Position numbers and translations under genes: made by a program
In this document: one piece after another, positions 9,093 to 18,132 of the stretch
Layout: each line of letters starts with the position of its first letter
How positions within the stretch are numbered: the stretch's first letter is position 1
Assembly: GCF_000712135.1 (NCBI RefSeq)
Contig: NZ_JOOE01000003.1
Location: forward strand, 310,001 to 374,000
DNA length: 64,000 nucleotides
Source: Sphingomonas sp. UNC305MFCol5.2
GTDB lineage: Bacteria; Pseudomonadota; Alphaproteobacteria; Sphingomonadales; Sphingomonadaceae
Direction: 5' to 3'
Notes under the pieces: generated by a model
The model's input: only the letters and a program-made list of their open reading frames with translations
Told to the model about the DNA's origin: nothing
Database searches by the model: none

Positions 9093-9284
9093 TCAGTGTG
9101 ACTGGGGTAGATCGATCTTAACGGCATGCGATTGCATCGGCATCGTTAGAAGCAGCACAGCCGAGATGGCAGCCGCTGCTGCCCACGCGTAACGCTTTGC
9201 CCTGAAGCCCCGAACCGCTTGCACGGCGCAATAAACCGCAACAGCCGCGAGCGCAGTCGTCCAGAACCAGCCCGATGTGCTCAT
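9093..9284 (-). CDS. Small membrane protein, unknown
   Basis: 63 residues from ATG 9284 (GTG 9287 also possible), preceded by GGAG at 5 nt. Two hydrophobic segments (about 8-24 and 35-50) are separated by a basic loop (RGFRAKR). It lies between the Panacea gene and the ompA terminator. No family recognised. Confidence 0.5.
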   Translation of the reverse strand: MSTSGWFWTTALAAVAVYCAVQAVRGFRAKRYAWAAAAAISAVLLLTMPMQSHAVKIDLPQSH

Positions 9285-9310
9285 CACTGCTCCAGCAATA
9301 GCTTATGCTT

Positions 9311-9344
9311 GAAAGAAAAAGGGAGGCCGGTTTCCCGACCTCCC
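9311..9344 (-). terminator. Rho-independent terminator of the OmpA gene
   Basis: On the minus strand, GGGAGG and CCTCCC (with further GGG/CCC pairing in the loop) are followed by TTTTTCTTTC. It sits 34 bp after the OmpA-family stop codon. Confidence 0.85.
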
Positions 9345-9377
9345 CAATCTTTTGCCGTTCCGAAGAACCAGCGTGGC

Positions 9378-10511
9378 TTACTGACCCGAACCCGGGCCGT
9401 ACATGATTTCCACGCGGCGGTTCTGCAGTTCGCGGACACCGTCTGCGGTCTCGACGCGCGGGCGGCTTTCGCCGAACGCTTCGGTCGAGATGACGCCTTC
9501 GGAGACGCCGCGGCCCGTGAAATAGGCCTTAACCGAGTCGGCACGACGCTGCGAGAGACCCACGTTGTAGGTTGCAGGACCCGAACGGTCGGCGTGGCCG
9601 GCCAGCATGACCTGCGAGTTACCGCAGTTCTGATAGTTGCTGATGGCGTTGTCGAGGATGCTCGCGGCCTCCGGCGTGATGTCCGACTTATCCCAGTCGA
9701 AGAACACGATGTACGGTCCGGGGGTGCACTGCACCGCCGGCGGCGGCGGAGCGGGCTCGGGAGCCGGTGCGGGCATCGGTTCCGGCGCCGGTGCGGGCGG
9801 CGGAGCGACGGGCTCGGGCTCGGGAGCACCGAAGTTGAACACCAGGCCGCCCATGATGCTGTGCGACCGGAAACGGCCGTACCAGGGGCGACCGGCAACG
9901 TCGACGAGCTCGGCACCCGGTGCGTTGAAGAAGCGATACTTCAGCGACACGTCGATATTGTCGGAGATCGGAGCGCGGACGCCCGCGATCGCCTGCCAGG
10001 CGACGACGGTATCCGAATCGTCGAGGAAGTCGCCGTTGGTGTTCAGCCCAACGCGGCTCTTGACCCGCGCAACGCCGAGGCCGGGGCCGACAAAGCCCTG
10101 CACGCCATCGTCGTCACCGAAGTCCCACAGCGCATTGACCATGAAGCTCAGCGCCGAGTCACGGCCGCCGGCAAAGTCATAGGTGCCGCCCGGTACGAAG
10201 ACCGTACCGCCCGCAGCAGTCATCGCCGGAAGCGTGGTCGTCGAGCGAAGGCCCGTCACGTTGGCGGCGCGATAGCCGACTTCCGCCTCGAGGCGAACCG
10301 GACCGAGGTCGTAGCCGACCGTACCGCCGACGTCGAAACCGGCGCGATGGTCAGTGGTGACGCTGTCGATCGCAGAGCCGACGTCCCAATCAATGTCTTC
10401 GACCAGCATGGCGCCGCCCTCGACACCCACGTACCACGCATCGTCGCGTGCAAGTGCGGGCGTGCTGAGCGCGGTCGTCGCTAGTGCCAGAGTTACGGCA
10501 AGCTTCCGCAT
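9378..10511 (-). CDS. OmpA-family outer membrane protein
   Basis: 377 residues: signal peptide (1-21, ends ALA), a beta-barrel domain (about 22-235) of alternating-hydrophobicity strands with GGLVFNFG near its end, a Pro/Ala/Glu linker (about 236-272), and an OmpA peptidoglycan-binding domain (about 275-372) with VFFDWDKSDITPEA, GHADRSG and LSQRRADSVK. It ties the outer membrane to the cell wall. The start is preceded by GAAAGGGG, a strong ribosome site for a probably abundant protein. A good terminator follows. Confidence 0.93.
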   Translation of the reverse strand: MRKLAVTLALATTALSTPALARDDAWYVGVEGGAMLVEDIDWDVGSAIDSVTTDHRAGFDVGGTVGYDLGPVRLEAEVGYRAANVTGLRSTTTLPAMTAAGGTVFVPGGTYDFAGGRDSALSFMVNALWDFGDDDGVQGFVGPGLGVARVKSRVGLNTNGDFLDDSDTVVAWQAIAGVRAPISDNIDVSLKYRFFNAPGAELVDVAGRPWYGRFRSHSIMGGLVFNFGAPEPEPVAPPPAPAPEPMPAPAPEPAPPPPAVQCTPGPYIVFFDWDKSDITPEAASILDNAISNYQNCGNSQVMLAGHADRSGPATYNVGLSQRRADSVKAYFTGRGVSEGVISTEAFGESRPRVETADGVRELQNRRVEIMYGPGSGQ

Positions 10512-10620
10512 ATTAATCCCCTTTCAAAGTTGTCACTACGGACAGCGACAAACTCACTACCGAAACGAAAGTTTCTGCGCAAGCTCACAAAACCGGCACT
10601 GTTGCATCAACGTCACAGTT

Positions 10621-11124
10621 TCAACCTCCCTCGATCAAACCATGTGCCCGCAATGCGTCCAGCACCGAAGCTATCGCTGTCCGTGCCTCGGCATCAACCG
10701 TCGACCCCCCGGAGGGTTCCGCGATGGCAGCCTCCCTTGGACCAACCACTTGGTCTCCCTCGATAAATAATTTCCCGTGAAGCTCGCCCAGGCGCCATGC
10801 GCCGCCCGTGAACAGCGCGACGCTCCCGGTCGAGCCGACCCAAAGCTGCGTTCCCTCGCGCGGCCGCACAAAAAGCCAGCCCGAGCTGGTCCAGCCGGCG
10901 ATCTCGTGCGCATGGCCGGCCCAGGCGCCGCCGGGAGCGTTGCCGACGATCCAGCAATCGCCCGGATTCGGATCCACCGGCGGCACGTCCAGCGCCGCGG
11001 CGGCCACCGCGCCCTGCACCGCGATATCGAGAAGCGCGATAGCCTCGTTGACGAGCATCTCTTTCTGCGCCTGCCCCGGTTGCAACAGCGGCAGCGCGAG
11101 CCGCGGCGTATGCATGTCACTCAT
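10621..11124 (-). CDS. DUF2793 protein, last gene of the GTA cluster
   Basis: 167 residues from ATG 11124, 14 nt after the gp15-like stop codon. The DUF2793 pattern is visible: LPLLQPGQAQKEMLVNEA, then DPNPGDCWIVG and WLFVRPREGTQLWV. Such proteins are found at the tail end of GTA and phage clusters and are thought to be fibre or tail-tip associated; that role is inferred from context. No terminator is evident in the 109 bp before the ompA start. Confidence 0.82.
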   Translation of the reverse strand: MSDMHTPRLALPLLQPGQAQKEMLVNEAIALLDIAVQGAVAAAALDVPPVDPNPGDCWIVGNAPGGAWAGHAHEIAGWTSSGWLFVRPREGTQLWVGSTGSVALFTGGAWRLGELHGKLFIEGDQVVGPREAAIAEPSGGSTVDAEARTAIASVLDALRAHGLIEGG

Positions 11125-11138
11125 CCATTCTCTCCCGA

Positions 11139-13286
11139 TCAAGCCAGTTCGAGCATCGCCGGACGCGACAGGCCATGCGCCCCGATCTGCCGGACGACGA
11201 TCTCCGTCGCCGCGACCCGCTCTCCGGCGCTCAGCGCAATTCGCGGCTCGAGCATTTCCACGACCTGTGGCCCTTCGGCGCGCAGGATCGTCACCTGATA
11301 GCGCTCGCTTTCCTCGCCCAGCGGCGCGTCGACGCCATCGATCCAGTCCCAGCCGAGCCGGCTGCGTCGCATCCAGCGAACCTCCGCGCTCCCGTCGGGA
11401 AGATCGTCGATGCGCAGATGCACCGGCGCCGGCGGCACGATCGAGACGCCGGTCATCGCCGCCGCGGCTTCAGCCGCATCCTCGTCTCCCACGCCCTGGG
11501 CGAGCACGCGCGCGCTGGTCCCCACCACCTGCATCGGCAGGTCGAGCGTCGCCAACGCCTCCGGTTCGAGCAGCACGAAGCGATCGCCCGCCATTTGCCC
11601 GCCGATCGCACTTTCGGTCCCGCGGCGCCCGCGCCAGAGGCCCTCCAGTCGCCAGCGTCGCCCGCCCAGCGGCACCGCATGCGCGAACTGGAGCAATTCC
11701 TCGCCCACCATCGCCAGGTTCGTCCCCGCCGCCAATGCGACGGTATCGGCGTCGTGCAGCAGCATCGCGCCGTTCGTGAGCTCGACCACCAGCGTGTTCA
11801 CGCGATCCTCGAGATGGCTCGGGGCCATGCCGGGCGGCGTCACGACATGGCCCAGCACCGCCGGCGCCGCCGTCGCTCCCGCGGGCGACCAGCTCGCGCC
11901 ATCGTCGGTACTGATCAGCAACGCGGCGCTCCGCCACCCCGGCCCGGTCCCCGCCGCGGCGATCGCCAGCCGTGGCGTCGTCGCCAGCATTCCCAGCGGC
12001 GGCAGTTCGAACACATGGACCACCGTCTCGCCCGTCGCGAGATCGGGCGCGGGCAACACGCGCCCGCCGCTCGCCTCGGCACTCGGCGCGCCCGGCGTCA
12101 CCGCGACGCATTCGAGCAGCACCACCATGTTCTCGAGCCGCCAGCGCTCGACGCGCCACGTCCCCGGCGCGCCCGCGATCGTGACACGCTCGCCCGGGCG
12201 CACCTCCAGCGATCCCCAGGGCAATGCCACGGTGCGCCGCTCGCGTTCCATGTCGAGGCGCATCAGTGCCGCCTCGGCGATCGTCTTGGCGCTGGCCGCG
12301 TCGATCGCCGCGGCAAGCTCCATCCGCGCCTCGCGCACCCCGGCACCCGGCCGCATCGCGCGCTGCACGCCGGCCTGATAGTCGCGTCCCGGCTCGTAAT
12401 AAGCCAGCGTCAGCGCGCGCGGCGCGGTGTCGGCGGCGGCGATGTCGCGACGCCCCCGGCCGTGCTCCTCGCCCGCGCCCATGTCCGCCAGTTCCACCGC
12501 GGCGCCATCACCGTGCAGCAACGCCAGCTTGCCCGCATCGGCGCGAAACCATCCGCCCGCCGCGCCCGCCAATGTCTCGATCACCGCCCGCGCGCTCGCG
12601 CCCGAGGCGGCGAAACCCGCCAGCGCGGCCGTGGCTTCGTCGGCGACCAGCACGTCACCCGCCAGCGCCTGCGCTATCGCACCGGCAGCCTGCGGCCCCG
12701 AATCCGCGATCACTTCGAAGCTCAGCGAGGGAATGCGGTTGCCGAAATCGCCGAGTTCGAGATCCTCGAACACCGCATAGGCGATCCCGCGATGCGCGGG
12801 CGCCATCCCGATCCCCTCGGCCGCGGCGATCAGCGGGTCGGGCGCCTGATCCTCGGTTCCCGGATGCACGCGAAACCCGGTTCGCGCCTTGAAGTCTCCG
12901 GCGGCGCCGCGCAGCAATTTGCCGTCCGCCCAGATCCGCCCGATGCCCAGGATCGGCCGTGCCGACAGCGCCACTGCGAACGACGCGGTATAGCTGTAGC
13001 TGGTCGTGCTCGGCCGCCCCTTGCCGTTGCTCTGCGTCGCGCGGTGCTCGATCAGGTCGATCGCCCAGATCACCGATCCCGCCACGCGCATCGTCCCGAA
13101 GATCTTCGGGATCTGCGTGCCGTAGGAGGATGTCTGGACGCGCAGCTCGCTCAGCCGCGGCCCTTCGCGCCCCTTCGGCTTGAACAGCACTTCGCGGTCG
13201 ACCACGCCGCCCAGCAGCCCGCCGATCGCCCCGCCCACCGGCCCGCCGATCAGGCTGCCGGCGACCGTCAACACGATTGTCGCCAT
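11139..13286 (-). CDS. GTA gp15-like baseplate/tail-tip protein (short form)
   Basis: 715 residues. A Gly-rich N-terminus (IGGPVGGAIGGLLGG) is followed by SELRVQTSSYGTQIPKIFGTMRVAG, a signature of the Rcc01698/phage-tail-3 type tail protein. In Rhodobacter capsulatus gp15 is about 1,300 residues and also carries a GTA TIM-barrel domain; here that region is absent and a similar one appears in the gp12-like protein. It starts 1 nt after the gp14-like peptidase stop. Role: tail-tip structure and host contact. Confidence 0.82.
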   Translation of the reverse strand: MATIVLTVAGSLIGGPVGGAIGGLLGGVVDREVLFKPKGREGPRLSELRVQTSSYGTQIPKIFGTMRVAGSVIWAIDLIEHRATQSNGKGRPSTTSYSYTASFAVALSARPILGIGRIWADGKLLRGAAGDFKARTGFRVHPGTEDQAPDPLIAAAEGIGMAPAHRGIAYAVFEDLELGDFGNRIPSLSFEVIADSGPQAAGAIAQALAGDVLVADEATAALAGFAASGASARAVIETLAGAAGGWFRADAGKLALLHGDGAAVELADMGAGEEHGRGRRDIAAADTAPRALTLAYYEPGRDYQAGVQRAMRPGAGVREARMELAAAIDAASAKTIAEAALMRLDMERERRTVALPWGSLEVRPGERVTIAGAPGTWRVERWRLENMVVLLECVAVTPGAPSAEASGGRVLPAPDLATGETVVHVFELPPLGMLATTPRLAIAAAGTGPGWRSAALLISTDDGASWSPAGATAAPAVLGHVVTPPGMAPSHLEDRVNTLVVELTNGAMLLHDADTVALAAGTNLAMVGEELLQFAHAVPLGGRRWRLEGLWRGRRGTESAIGGQMAGDRFVLLEPEALATLDLPMQVVGTSARVLAQGVGDEDAAEAAAAMTGVSIVPPAPVHLRIDDLPDGSAEVRWMRRSRLGWDWIDGVDAPLGEESERYQVTILRAEGPQVVEMLEPRIALSAGERVAATEIVVRQIGAHGLSRPAMLELA

Positions 13287-13287
13287 G

Positions 13288-13686
13288 TCAGTCTCCCGTC
13301 GCCGGACGCCAGCGGCCGATCACCGGCCAGGGCAGTTCGGGCCGCTCCACCACGCGCCGCAGCCGCGCGTCGGCATGGATGATTCCCGCCTCCGCCTGGA
13401 TCGCGAAATGCAGCTGCCCCGGGCCCGCCCTGAAGAGCAGCAGGTCGCCCGGCCGCGGCTCGGCCGCCGGCACCAGCCCGAGCACCTCGATCGCAACACG
13501 CACCCGCACGGCATCGCCGCTCCGCAGCGTATAGCCGCTCGGCACCCGCCCCTCGAACCCCTCCGCCCGCAGCGCCAGCGCCGCCAGCCCGACGCAATCG
13601 AGCCCCTCGGCGCTCCGCCCGTGCAGCCGGAACCGTACGCCCAGCGCCGCCCGCGCCGCCGCGACGGCGCGCTCGCCCGGCATCAT
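13288..13686 (-). CDS. GTA gp14-like NlpC/P60 peptidase
   Basis: 132 residues from ATG 13686, which overlaps the gp13 stop as ATGA. Catalytic Cys31 in GLDCVGL and His93 in QLHFAIQ, followed by IIHAD, fit the NlpC/P60 fold. In the Rhodobacter GTA the equivalent peptidase is thought to cut the peptidoglycan peptide during DNA delivery. Confidence 0.87.
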   Translation of the reverse strand: MMPGERAVAAARAALGVRFRLHGRSAEGLDCVGLAALALRAEGFEGRVPSGYTLRSGDAVRVRVAIEVLGLVPAAEPRPGDLLLFRAGPGQLHFAIQAEAGIIHADARLRRVVERPELPWPVIGRWRPATGD

Positions 13687-14489
13687 CCGCCCGGATACCG
13701 CGTCAGGAGGTCGATCCCCGGCAGCCAGGGCTCGCCGCGAAAGTTCACGGCATTGCCGAACCGGCCCGCGCAGGTCGCAAGGCTCTTGTCGCACCCCTCG
13801 ACCAATTCGACCAAAGCCCCCGCGCCCGCAAAGCGCGGCGGCCGCCGCAGCGTCACCGTCGCGCCGTCCGATCGCGCGATCGCATCCTCCAGCCCCGAAT
13901 TGCCCCCGCCGAACCAGCGCAGCCGCCCGCCGCCCCAGCCGTTGGCCACCGGCTCGCTCGCATCGAGCGTCACCACCGATCCCGCCACCGCCGTCACCCG
14001 CGCGAACCGTCGCCGCCCCGCCATCGCCACACGGCAGCGCCGATCGCCCAGTTCGGCGCGGCATTCGGGCGAAGTCTCCTCGACCACCGGCCGCTCGAGC
14101 ATCTCGGAGAGCCCGCGCAACTCCGCGGTCAGCGTCCCGCCGCGCGTCTCGACCGCGCCGATCGTCCCTTCGCCCAGCGCCACCATCGCGCCCGGCGCCG
14201 ACCAGTCGGTCGCGAACAGCGTCACCCGAGCCCCGTCCCAGCGCCCGGCGAGCAGGTCCGCCTCGCCGATCGCCGCGCTCGTCAGCGCGCCGGTCACGTC
14301 CATGCTGTCGGCATCGAGGTTCGCGCTGCGGCTGATCGCGCTCGGCATCATCCCTGGCGCCGCGCGATAGACGAGACCGTCGATTTCCAGGTCGCGATCA
14401 TGCGCGGTGATTCCGATCGTCACCCCGTCGCGCCGCTCGACTCGCCAGCACAGAGCCAGCGTCGTGCATTCGCCATCCAGCCAGCTCAT
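13683..14489 (-). CDS. GTA gp13-like tail hub protein (DUF2163)
   Basis: 268 residues from ATG 14489 (ATGA overlap with the gp12-like stop). It has the DUF2163 profile: WRVERRDGVTIGITAHDRDL near the start, and a C-terminal Cys-containing block with CRAELGDRRC, GCDKSLATC and RFGNAVNFRGEPWLPG. The GTA gp13 protein is a hub component with a metal or Fe-S-like Cys cluster in its C-terminal region; here Cys residues are visible but their ligand is not. Confidence 0.87.
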   Translation of the reverse strand: MSWLDGECTTLALCWRVERRDGVTIGITAHDRDLEIDGLVYRAAPGMMPSAISRSANLDADSMDVTGALTSAAIGEADLLAGRWDGARVTLFATDWSAPGAMVALGEGTIGAVETRGGTLTAELRGLSEMLERPVVEETSPECRAELGDRRCRVAMAGRRRFARVTAVAGSVVTLDASEPVANGWGGGRLRWFGGGNSGLEDAIARSDGATVTLRRPPRFAGAGALVELVEGCDKSLATCAGRFGNAVNFRGEPWLPGIDLLTRYPGG

Positions 14490-16738
14490 TCGCGCACCTC
14501 GACCAGCGGCACCGAAGCCGCTGCCCCCGCAAGATAGGTCGCCCGGCTGACATTGAGCCGGTCCTCCGCGAACCGCACCGGTACGTCGAAGTCGAAGCTC
14601 GCCGTCACCACCGCGCCTGCGGCCGGCGCCGCATCGAGGGTCACCACACCCCGTTCGCCCAGCGTGAAGTCCTCGGTCGCCAGCCCGTCCACTGCCAGGC
14701 GCACGCTGCCGCGCACCGGCCGGGTGATCCGCCGCGTCACGTCGCCATAGCGCCGCACCAATTGGAACCGCGCCTCCGCGCCGTCGCCCACCCCGAGCAC
14801 TTCGTCCCCGCCCGATGCATCGAACGGATCGCGCAGCCGGAAGCCGCGTGCCGGTCCCATCCGCGCGCGGAAGAACCCGATCAGCGCGGCGATGTCGGCC
14901 TCGGATCGCACCCCCGGCCCGACATCGTAGCGCATCCGCGCCTCGGCCCATTCGGCATTGCGGTTCTCGCGCCCGCCCGCGCTGGTCACGACCGCCGTCG
15001 AGACCTCGGGCGCCACTTCGGCCTCGCGCCCCAAAGCGAGCGGAAACAGCACGTCGTCGAACGCGTCCACAGCATCCTCCCCATCGAAATGCACGAAGCC
15101 GTCGCGCAGCACCTGCGGCAGCGCCCAGACGAACGTCGCCGGCACGCCGCGCTTTCGCCCGCGCTCCGCCGCCGCCGCGATCGGCCGCCACTGCGCCTTG
15201 TCCGCCGGGTTCAGCACGAACCCCGCCAGATAATGCTGGTCCGCCGCGGCATAACCGAGCCGCGCCTCGGCCAGCGCAATGCCCCGGGCGCTCGCCGCTT
15301 CGTTCCCCGCCGCCGCCCAGTCATAATCCTCGAGCTGGAGCACATCGAACGCCGGCGCCGCCCAGCCGGTCGGCAAATTGGCGCGCTGGAGCTCGGGCGC
15401 CGCCGCATCGAGCACCGTGGGCAGATAAGCGAGCAGCAGCACCTCCGCCCCCGGCGCCCAGCGCACCACGTCGCGCAGCGCCAAAGTCGATGCCGCCAGC
15501 AAGGCCCCCGCCGCATCGAGCACTGCGGTATCGACCGTCCCCCGCACATTCTGCTCGGGCGGATCGTCCAGCTCGGCCCTCGCCGCATCGTCGTGGATGC
15601 ACAGCCGCCCGTCGGGCATCACCCACCACCACGGCTCGCCGACCTGGAATTTCACCGCCAGCCCCGCGGCCTGCGCGATGCCCACGAACGCCAGCGCCAC
15701 CACGCGCAGATAATACATCGCCCCCGAATGTGCGGGGGAGAGCAATGCCGAGGGCGGGGTCCACCCGGTCAGCCCCGGCGATCCGTCGGCCGCGCGCTGC
15801 TTCCAGTCGTTCCAGCAATGCTGGTCGAGCAGTTCGTACGAGAGCGACCAGATCACCTCATAACCGAGCGCCCTGGCCCGCCGCGCGAAGTCGCCATGCC
15901 ACGCCGCACACGCCACGTTGAGCGTGCCTCCCGCCAGGCTGACATAATAGCCGCCCGAATTGAGCTCGAGCCGGAAATAATGGCTCATCCCGACATAATG
16001 CAGGATGCTCCCGCGATAGCCGAGCTGGAGCGCGTTGCGCAGCACCCGCGCGGGCGTCAGATGATAGCAATCGTCATAGCCGTTGGCGATCCGCAGCCCG
16101 TGCTCGGGCAGCACCACATCGCCCACGCTGAGCACCGATCCCGGCCCCTCGCATGCAATCCCGCTGATCTCGACCCAGGCCTCGGCCGGCGCCGCCAGCG
16201 CCGCATCGGCTGCGGTGTATCCCGCCGGCACCAGCGAGACGAACATCCGGTCGACATCCCCCGCGAACACCGGATCCGCCTCGCCGGGCAGCATGAAACC
16301 GCCGTCGACATTTGCGAAATCGATCGCGACGATCGCGTCCTCGGGCACTCCGCTCGCATAATTCCACAGCCGCACATACCAGGCCCGCGGATTCCCCATG
16401 GCGTCGCGACCCTCGATCGTCAGCACCGGCCCGTTCACCGCGTCGAGCGCCAGCACCCCCGCCGACCGCCAGCGAAACCGCAACCGGCACCCGCGAAAGT
16501 CGCGATCGGTCTCGTAGCGGAGCAGCGGATGGTCGTACCGGTCCTCCGCCTCCCAGATCAGCCCGGCGAGATCGTCCTGCCGATAGAAGACCGCATCGAC
16601 GCGCAGCGCATCGGGCGCCGTCGTCACCACGCTCGCCATCATCGGCCGCGGAAAATTGACCGTCCAGTAAGCCGGGTCGAAGCGCGAGAGCACCCCCTCC
16701 GCCTGCCCGCCCCGCTCGGACGCCAGCCAATGCGCCAT
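14486..16738 (-). CDS. GTA gp12-like distal tail protein fused to a large TIM-barrel-like region
   Basis: 750 residues. The C-terminal ~210 residues are DUF2460 (NAEWAEARMRYDVGPGVRSE, then FRLRDPFDASGG), the gp12 distal-tail domain. Ahead of it are about 540 residues with NSGGYYVSLAG, ALGYEVIWSLSYEL, VKFQVGEPWWWV and DVLQLEDYDW, a pattern like the glycosidase-like TIM-barrel domain (GTA_TIM) that sits in gp15 in Rhodobacter. Shine-Dalgarno GAGGGGA precedes ATG 16738. Divergent from the plus-strand gene at 16824. Confidence 0.8.
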   Translation of the reverse strand: MAHWLASERGGQAEGVLSRFDPAYWTVNFPRPMMASVVTTAPDALRVDAVFYRQDDLAGLIWEAEDRYDHPLLRYETDRDFRGCRLRFRWRSAGVLALDAVNGPVLTIEGRDAMGNPRAWYVRLWNYASGVPEDAIVAIDFANVDGGFMLPGEADPVFAGDVDRMFVSLVPAGYTAADAALAAPAEAWVEISGIACEGPGSVLSVGDVVLPEHGLRIANGYDDCYHLTPARVLRNALQLGYRGSILHYVGMSHYFRLELNSGGYYVSLAGGTLNVACAAWHGDFARRARALGYEVIWSLSYELLDQHCWNDWKQRAADGSPGLTGWTPPSALLSPAHSGAMYYLRVVALAFVGIAQAAGLAVKFQVGEPWWWVMPDGRLCIHDDAARAELDDPPEQNVRGTVDTAVLDAAGALLAASTLALRDVVRWAPGAEVLLLAYLPTVLDAAAPELQRANLPTGWAAPAFDVLQLEDYDWAAAGNEAASARGIALAEARLGYAAADQHYLAGFVLNPADKAQWRPIAAAAERGRKRGVPATFVWALPQVLRDGFVHFDGEDAVDAFDDVLFPLALGREAEVAPEVSTAVVTSAGGRENRNAEWAEARMRYDVGPGVRSEADIAALIGFFRARMGPARGFRLRDPFDASGGDEVLGVGDGAEARFQLVRRYGDVTRRITRPVRGSVRLAVDGLATEDFTLGERGVVTLDAAPAAGAVVTASFDFDVPVRFAEDRLNVSRATYLAGAAASVPLVEVRE

Positions 16739-16823
16739 GGTCTATCCCCTCTGTGCCCGCGCCCTTCACGACGGCTTGTCATCTGTTACGGTGCGGACAT
16801 GTTCGCCCATTGCCCTTCGCCGC

Positions 16824-17375
16824 ATGGCTAAACTGCCCGTCCGCGAAGACGGATGGGAGCAGGCGCTTCTCGTCCGCGTACGCGAAATGCTCGCCGATAC
16901 GGCAGCGCGGCATTCGCTCCGCCTCGAATGGAGCGAGGACGCCCCTGTCGAGCTCTCCTGCACCTTGCCGCAGCAGCCCGGCCTCGATTTCGAATTATGG
17001 TTCGCGTTCAGCCACGATGAACTGACGCTCGGCACCACTGGCGACGCCTGGTTCGCCGACATCTTCCCCCTCGACGATCCGGAAGCCTGGCAACGGACCT
17101 GCGACGCCGTCGACGGCCTGATCACCGGAGAATCGCGCGTGCTTCTCTATCGCGCGATCGGCAGGAAAAACGGCTATTGGTCGGCCCTGCAGCTGCGCCA
17201 GGGAAACAGATGGCGCAACATCTCGACCGGGATCGGCTGTGCTTTTCCCCCTGTCATCCGGCAGACGATCCTCCGCAACGGTCATGCCAAAGCGACCGGC
17301 CATGCGCGGCCGGCATGGGGCAGTCTCCTTTTGCTCATCCTGCTGGCGGGGCTAGCGGCGCGCTATCTTCTCTGA
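16824..17375 (+). CDS. Unknown tail-anchored protein encoded against the GTA operon
   Basis: 183 residues from ATG 16824; the frame is open further upstream, but the better start is MAKLPVRE. The soluble N-terminal part is acidic and Trp-rich (ELWFAFSHDEL, NGYWSALQLRQGNRW), and residues about 165-183 form a single C-terminal hydrophobic helix. It lies on the plus strand between the gp12-like and gp11-like tail genes, 85 bp from the first and 9 bp from the second. No family recognised; probably an inserted cargo gene rather than a structural one. Confidence 0.72.
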   Translation: MAKLPVREDGWEQALLVRVREMLADTAARHSLRLEWSEDAPVELSCTLPQQPGLDFELWFAFSHDELTLGTTGDAWFADIFPLDDPEAWQRTCDAVDGLITGESRVLLYRAIGRKNGYWSALQLRQGNRWRNISTGIGCAFPPVIRQTILRNGHAKATGHARPAWGSLLLLILLAGLAARYLL

Positions 17376-17384
17376 TCGATCCGC

Positions 17385-17948
17385 TCACTCCACCCCCGCC
17401 AGCGCCGCCTTCACCGCACGCGCCACTTGCCGGCTCGACTGCGCCAGCGCCCGCGGCGCCTCGCCCGGCCCGGCGTTCACCGTGATCGCCACCCGCACCT
17501 CGCGCGGCCCCGCCGCCACCTGCGCCGCCACCTGCCCCGCACTCGACGGCACGAACAATTCCGGCCCGCGCTCGCCGACCCAATAAGGCCGCCCGGGACT
17601 CACCGGCCCGCCCGTCGCGCGCCCCGGCGATCCGCCGAACAGCCCGAGGATCGTGCCCAGCAATCCGCCGCCGCTCGCCCCGCCGCCGCCCAGCGACCCC
17701 AGTCCCTGGTGCAACGCCGACGCCGCGATCTCGCCGAGCACGCCCAGCGCCATCACGCGCAAATCCTCGAACCCCAATTTGCCGGTCTTCACCGCCCGCA
17801 GCAGCGCGCCTTCGATCGCGCGCCCGGCGCGGTCGGCGCCTGCCTCCAGCGGTCCCTCGATCTGTCCGCGCATCTCCGCCACGTCGCGCGCGAAGCCGCG
17901 CGTGTCGGCACGCACGCTGACGATCAGCCGTTCGATCTCTTCATCCAT
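17385..17948 (-). CDS. GTA gp11-like tail tape measure protein
   Basis: 187 residues from ATG 17948, overlapping the preceding gene by 8 nt. MDEEIERLIVSVRADTRGFA, a central GGGGASGGGLLGTILGLFGG stretch and RPYWVGERGPELFVPS are typical of short GTA tape measures, which set the length of the very short tail. It is close in size to the Rhodobacter gp11 (about 219 aa). Confidence 0.85.
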   Translation of the reverse strand: MDEEIERLIVSVRADTRGFARDVAEMRGQIEGPLEAGADRAGRAIEGALLRAVKTGKLGFEDLRVMALGVLGEIAASALHQGLGSLGGGGASGGGLLGTILGLFGGSPGRATGGPVSPGRPYWVGERGPELFVPSSAGQVAAQVAAGPREVRVAITVNAGPGEAPRALAQSSRQVARAVKAALAGVE

Positions 17949-18132
17949 CGGGAAAAAGCTCCTTGAGCCGCGCGAGCTCGCCATCGCCGAGCGGCGCCGC
18001 ATCCTCGCCCGCCAGCGCCCGCACCAGCGCGCCCAGCTCGGCCGGCGTAGCGTTCCAGAAAGTCCCGGGCGTCCAGCCGAACGCCACCCCCGCCGCGCCG
18101 CTCAGCCGCAGCGCCGCCTCCGCGAAGCGCAT
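17941..18132 (-). CDS. GTA phage tail assembly chaperone (Rcc01693/DUF2376-like)
   Basis: 63 residues from ATG 18132, whose A is shared with the upstream stop codon (TGATG). The conserved block WTPGTFWNATPAELGAL identifies the family, which sits between the gp10 and tape-measure genes of GTAs. Upstream codons in this frame are not expected to be translated. Confidence 0.85.
   Translation of the reverse strand: MRFAEAALRLSGAAGVAFGWTPGTFWNATPAELGALVRALAGEDAAPLGDGELARLKELFPDG

Noticed and set aside
11175..13382. Long plus-strand frame antisense to gp15-like gene
   Set aside because: Shadow frame with His/Arg-rich composition; the minus frame fits the GTA tail protein and the operon overlaps.
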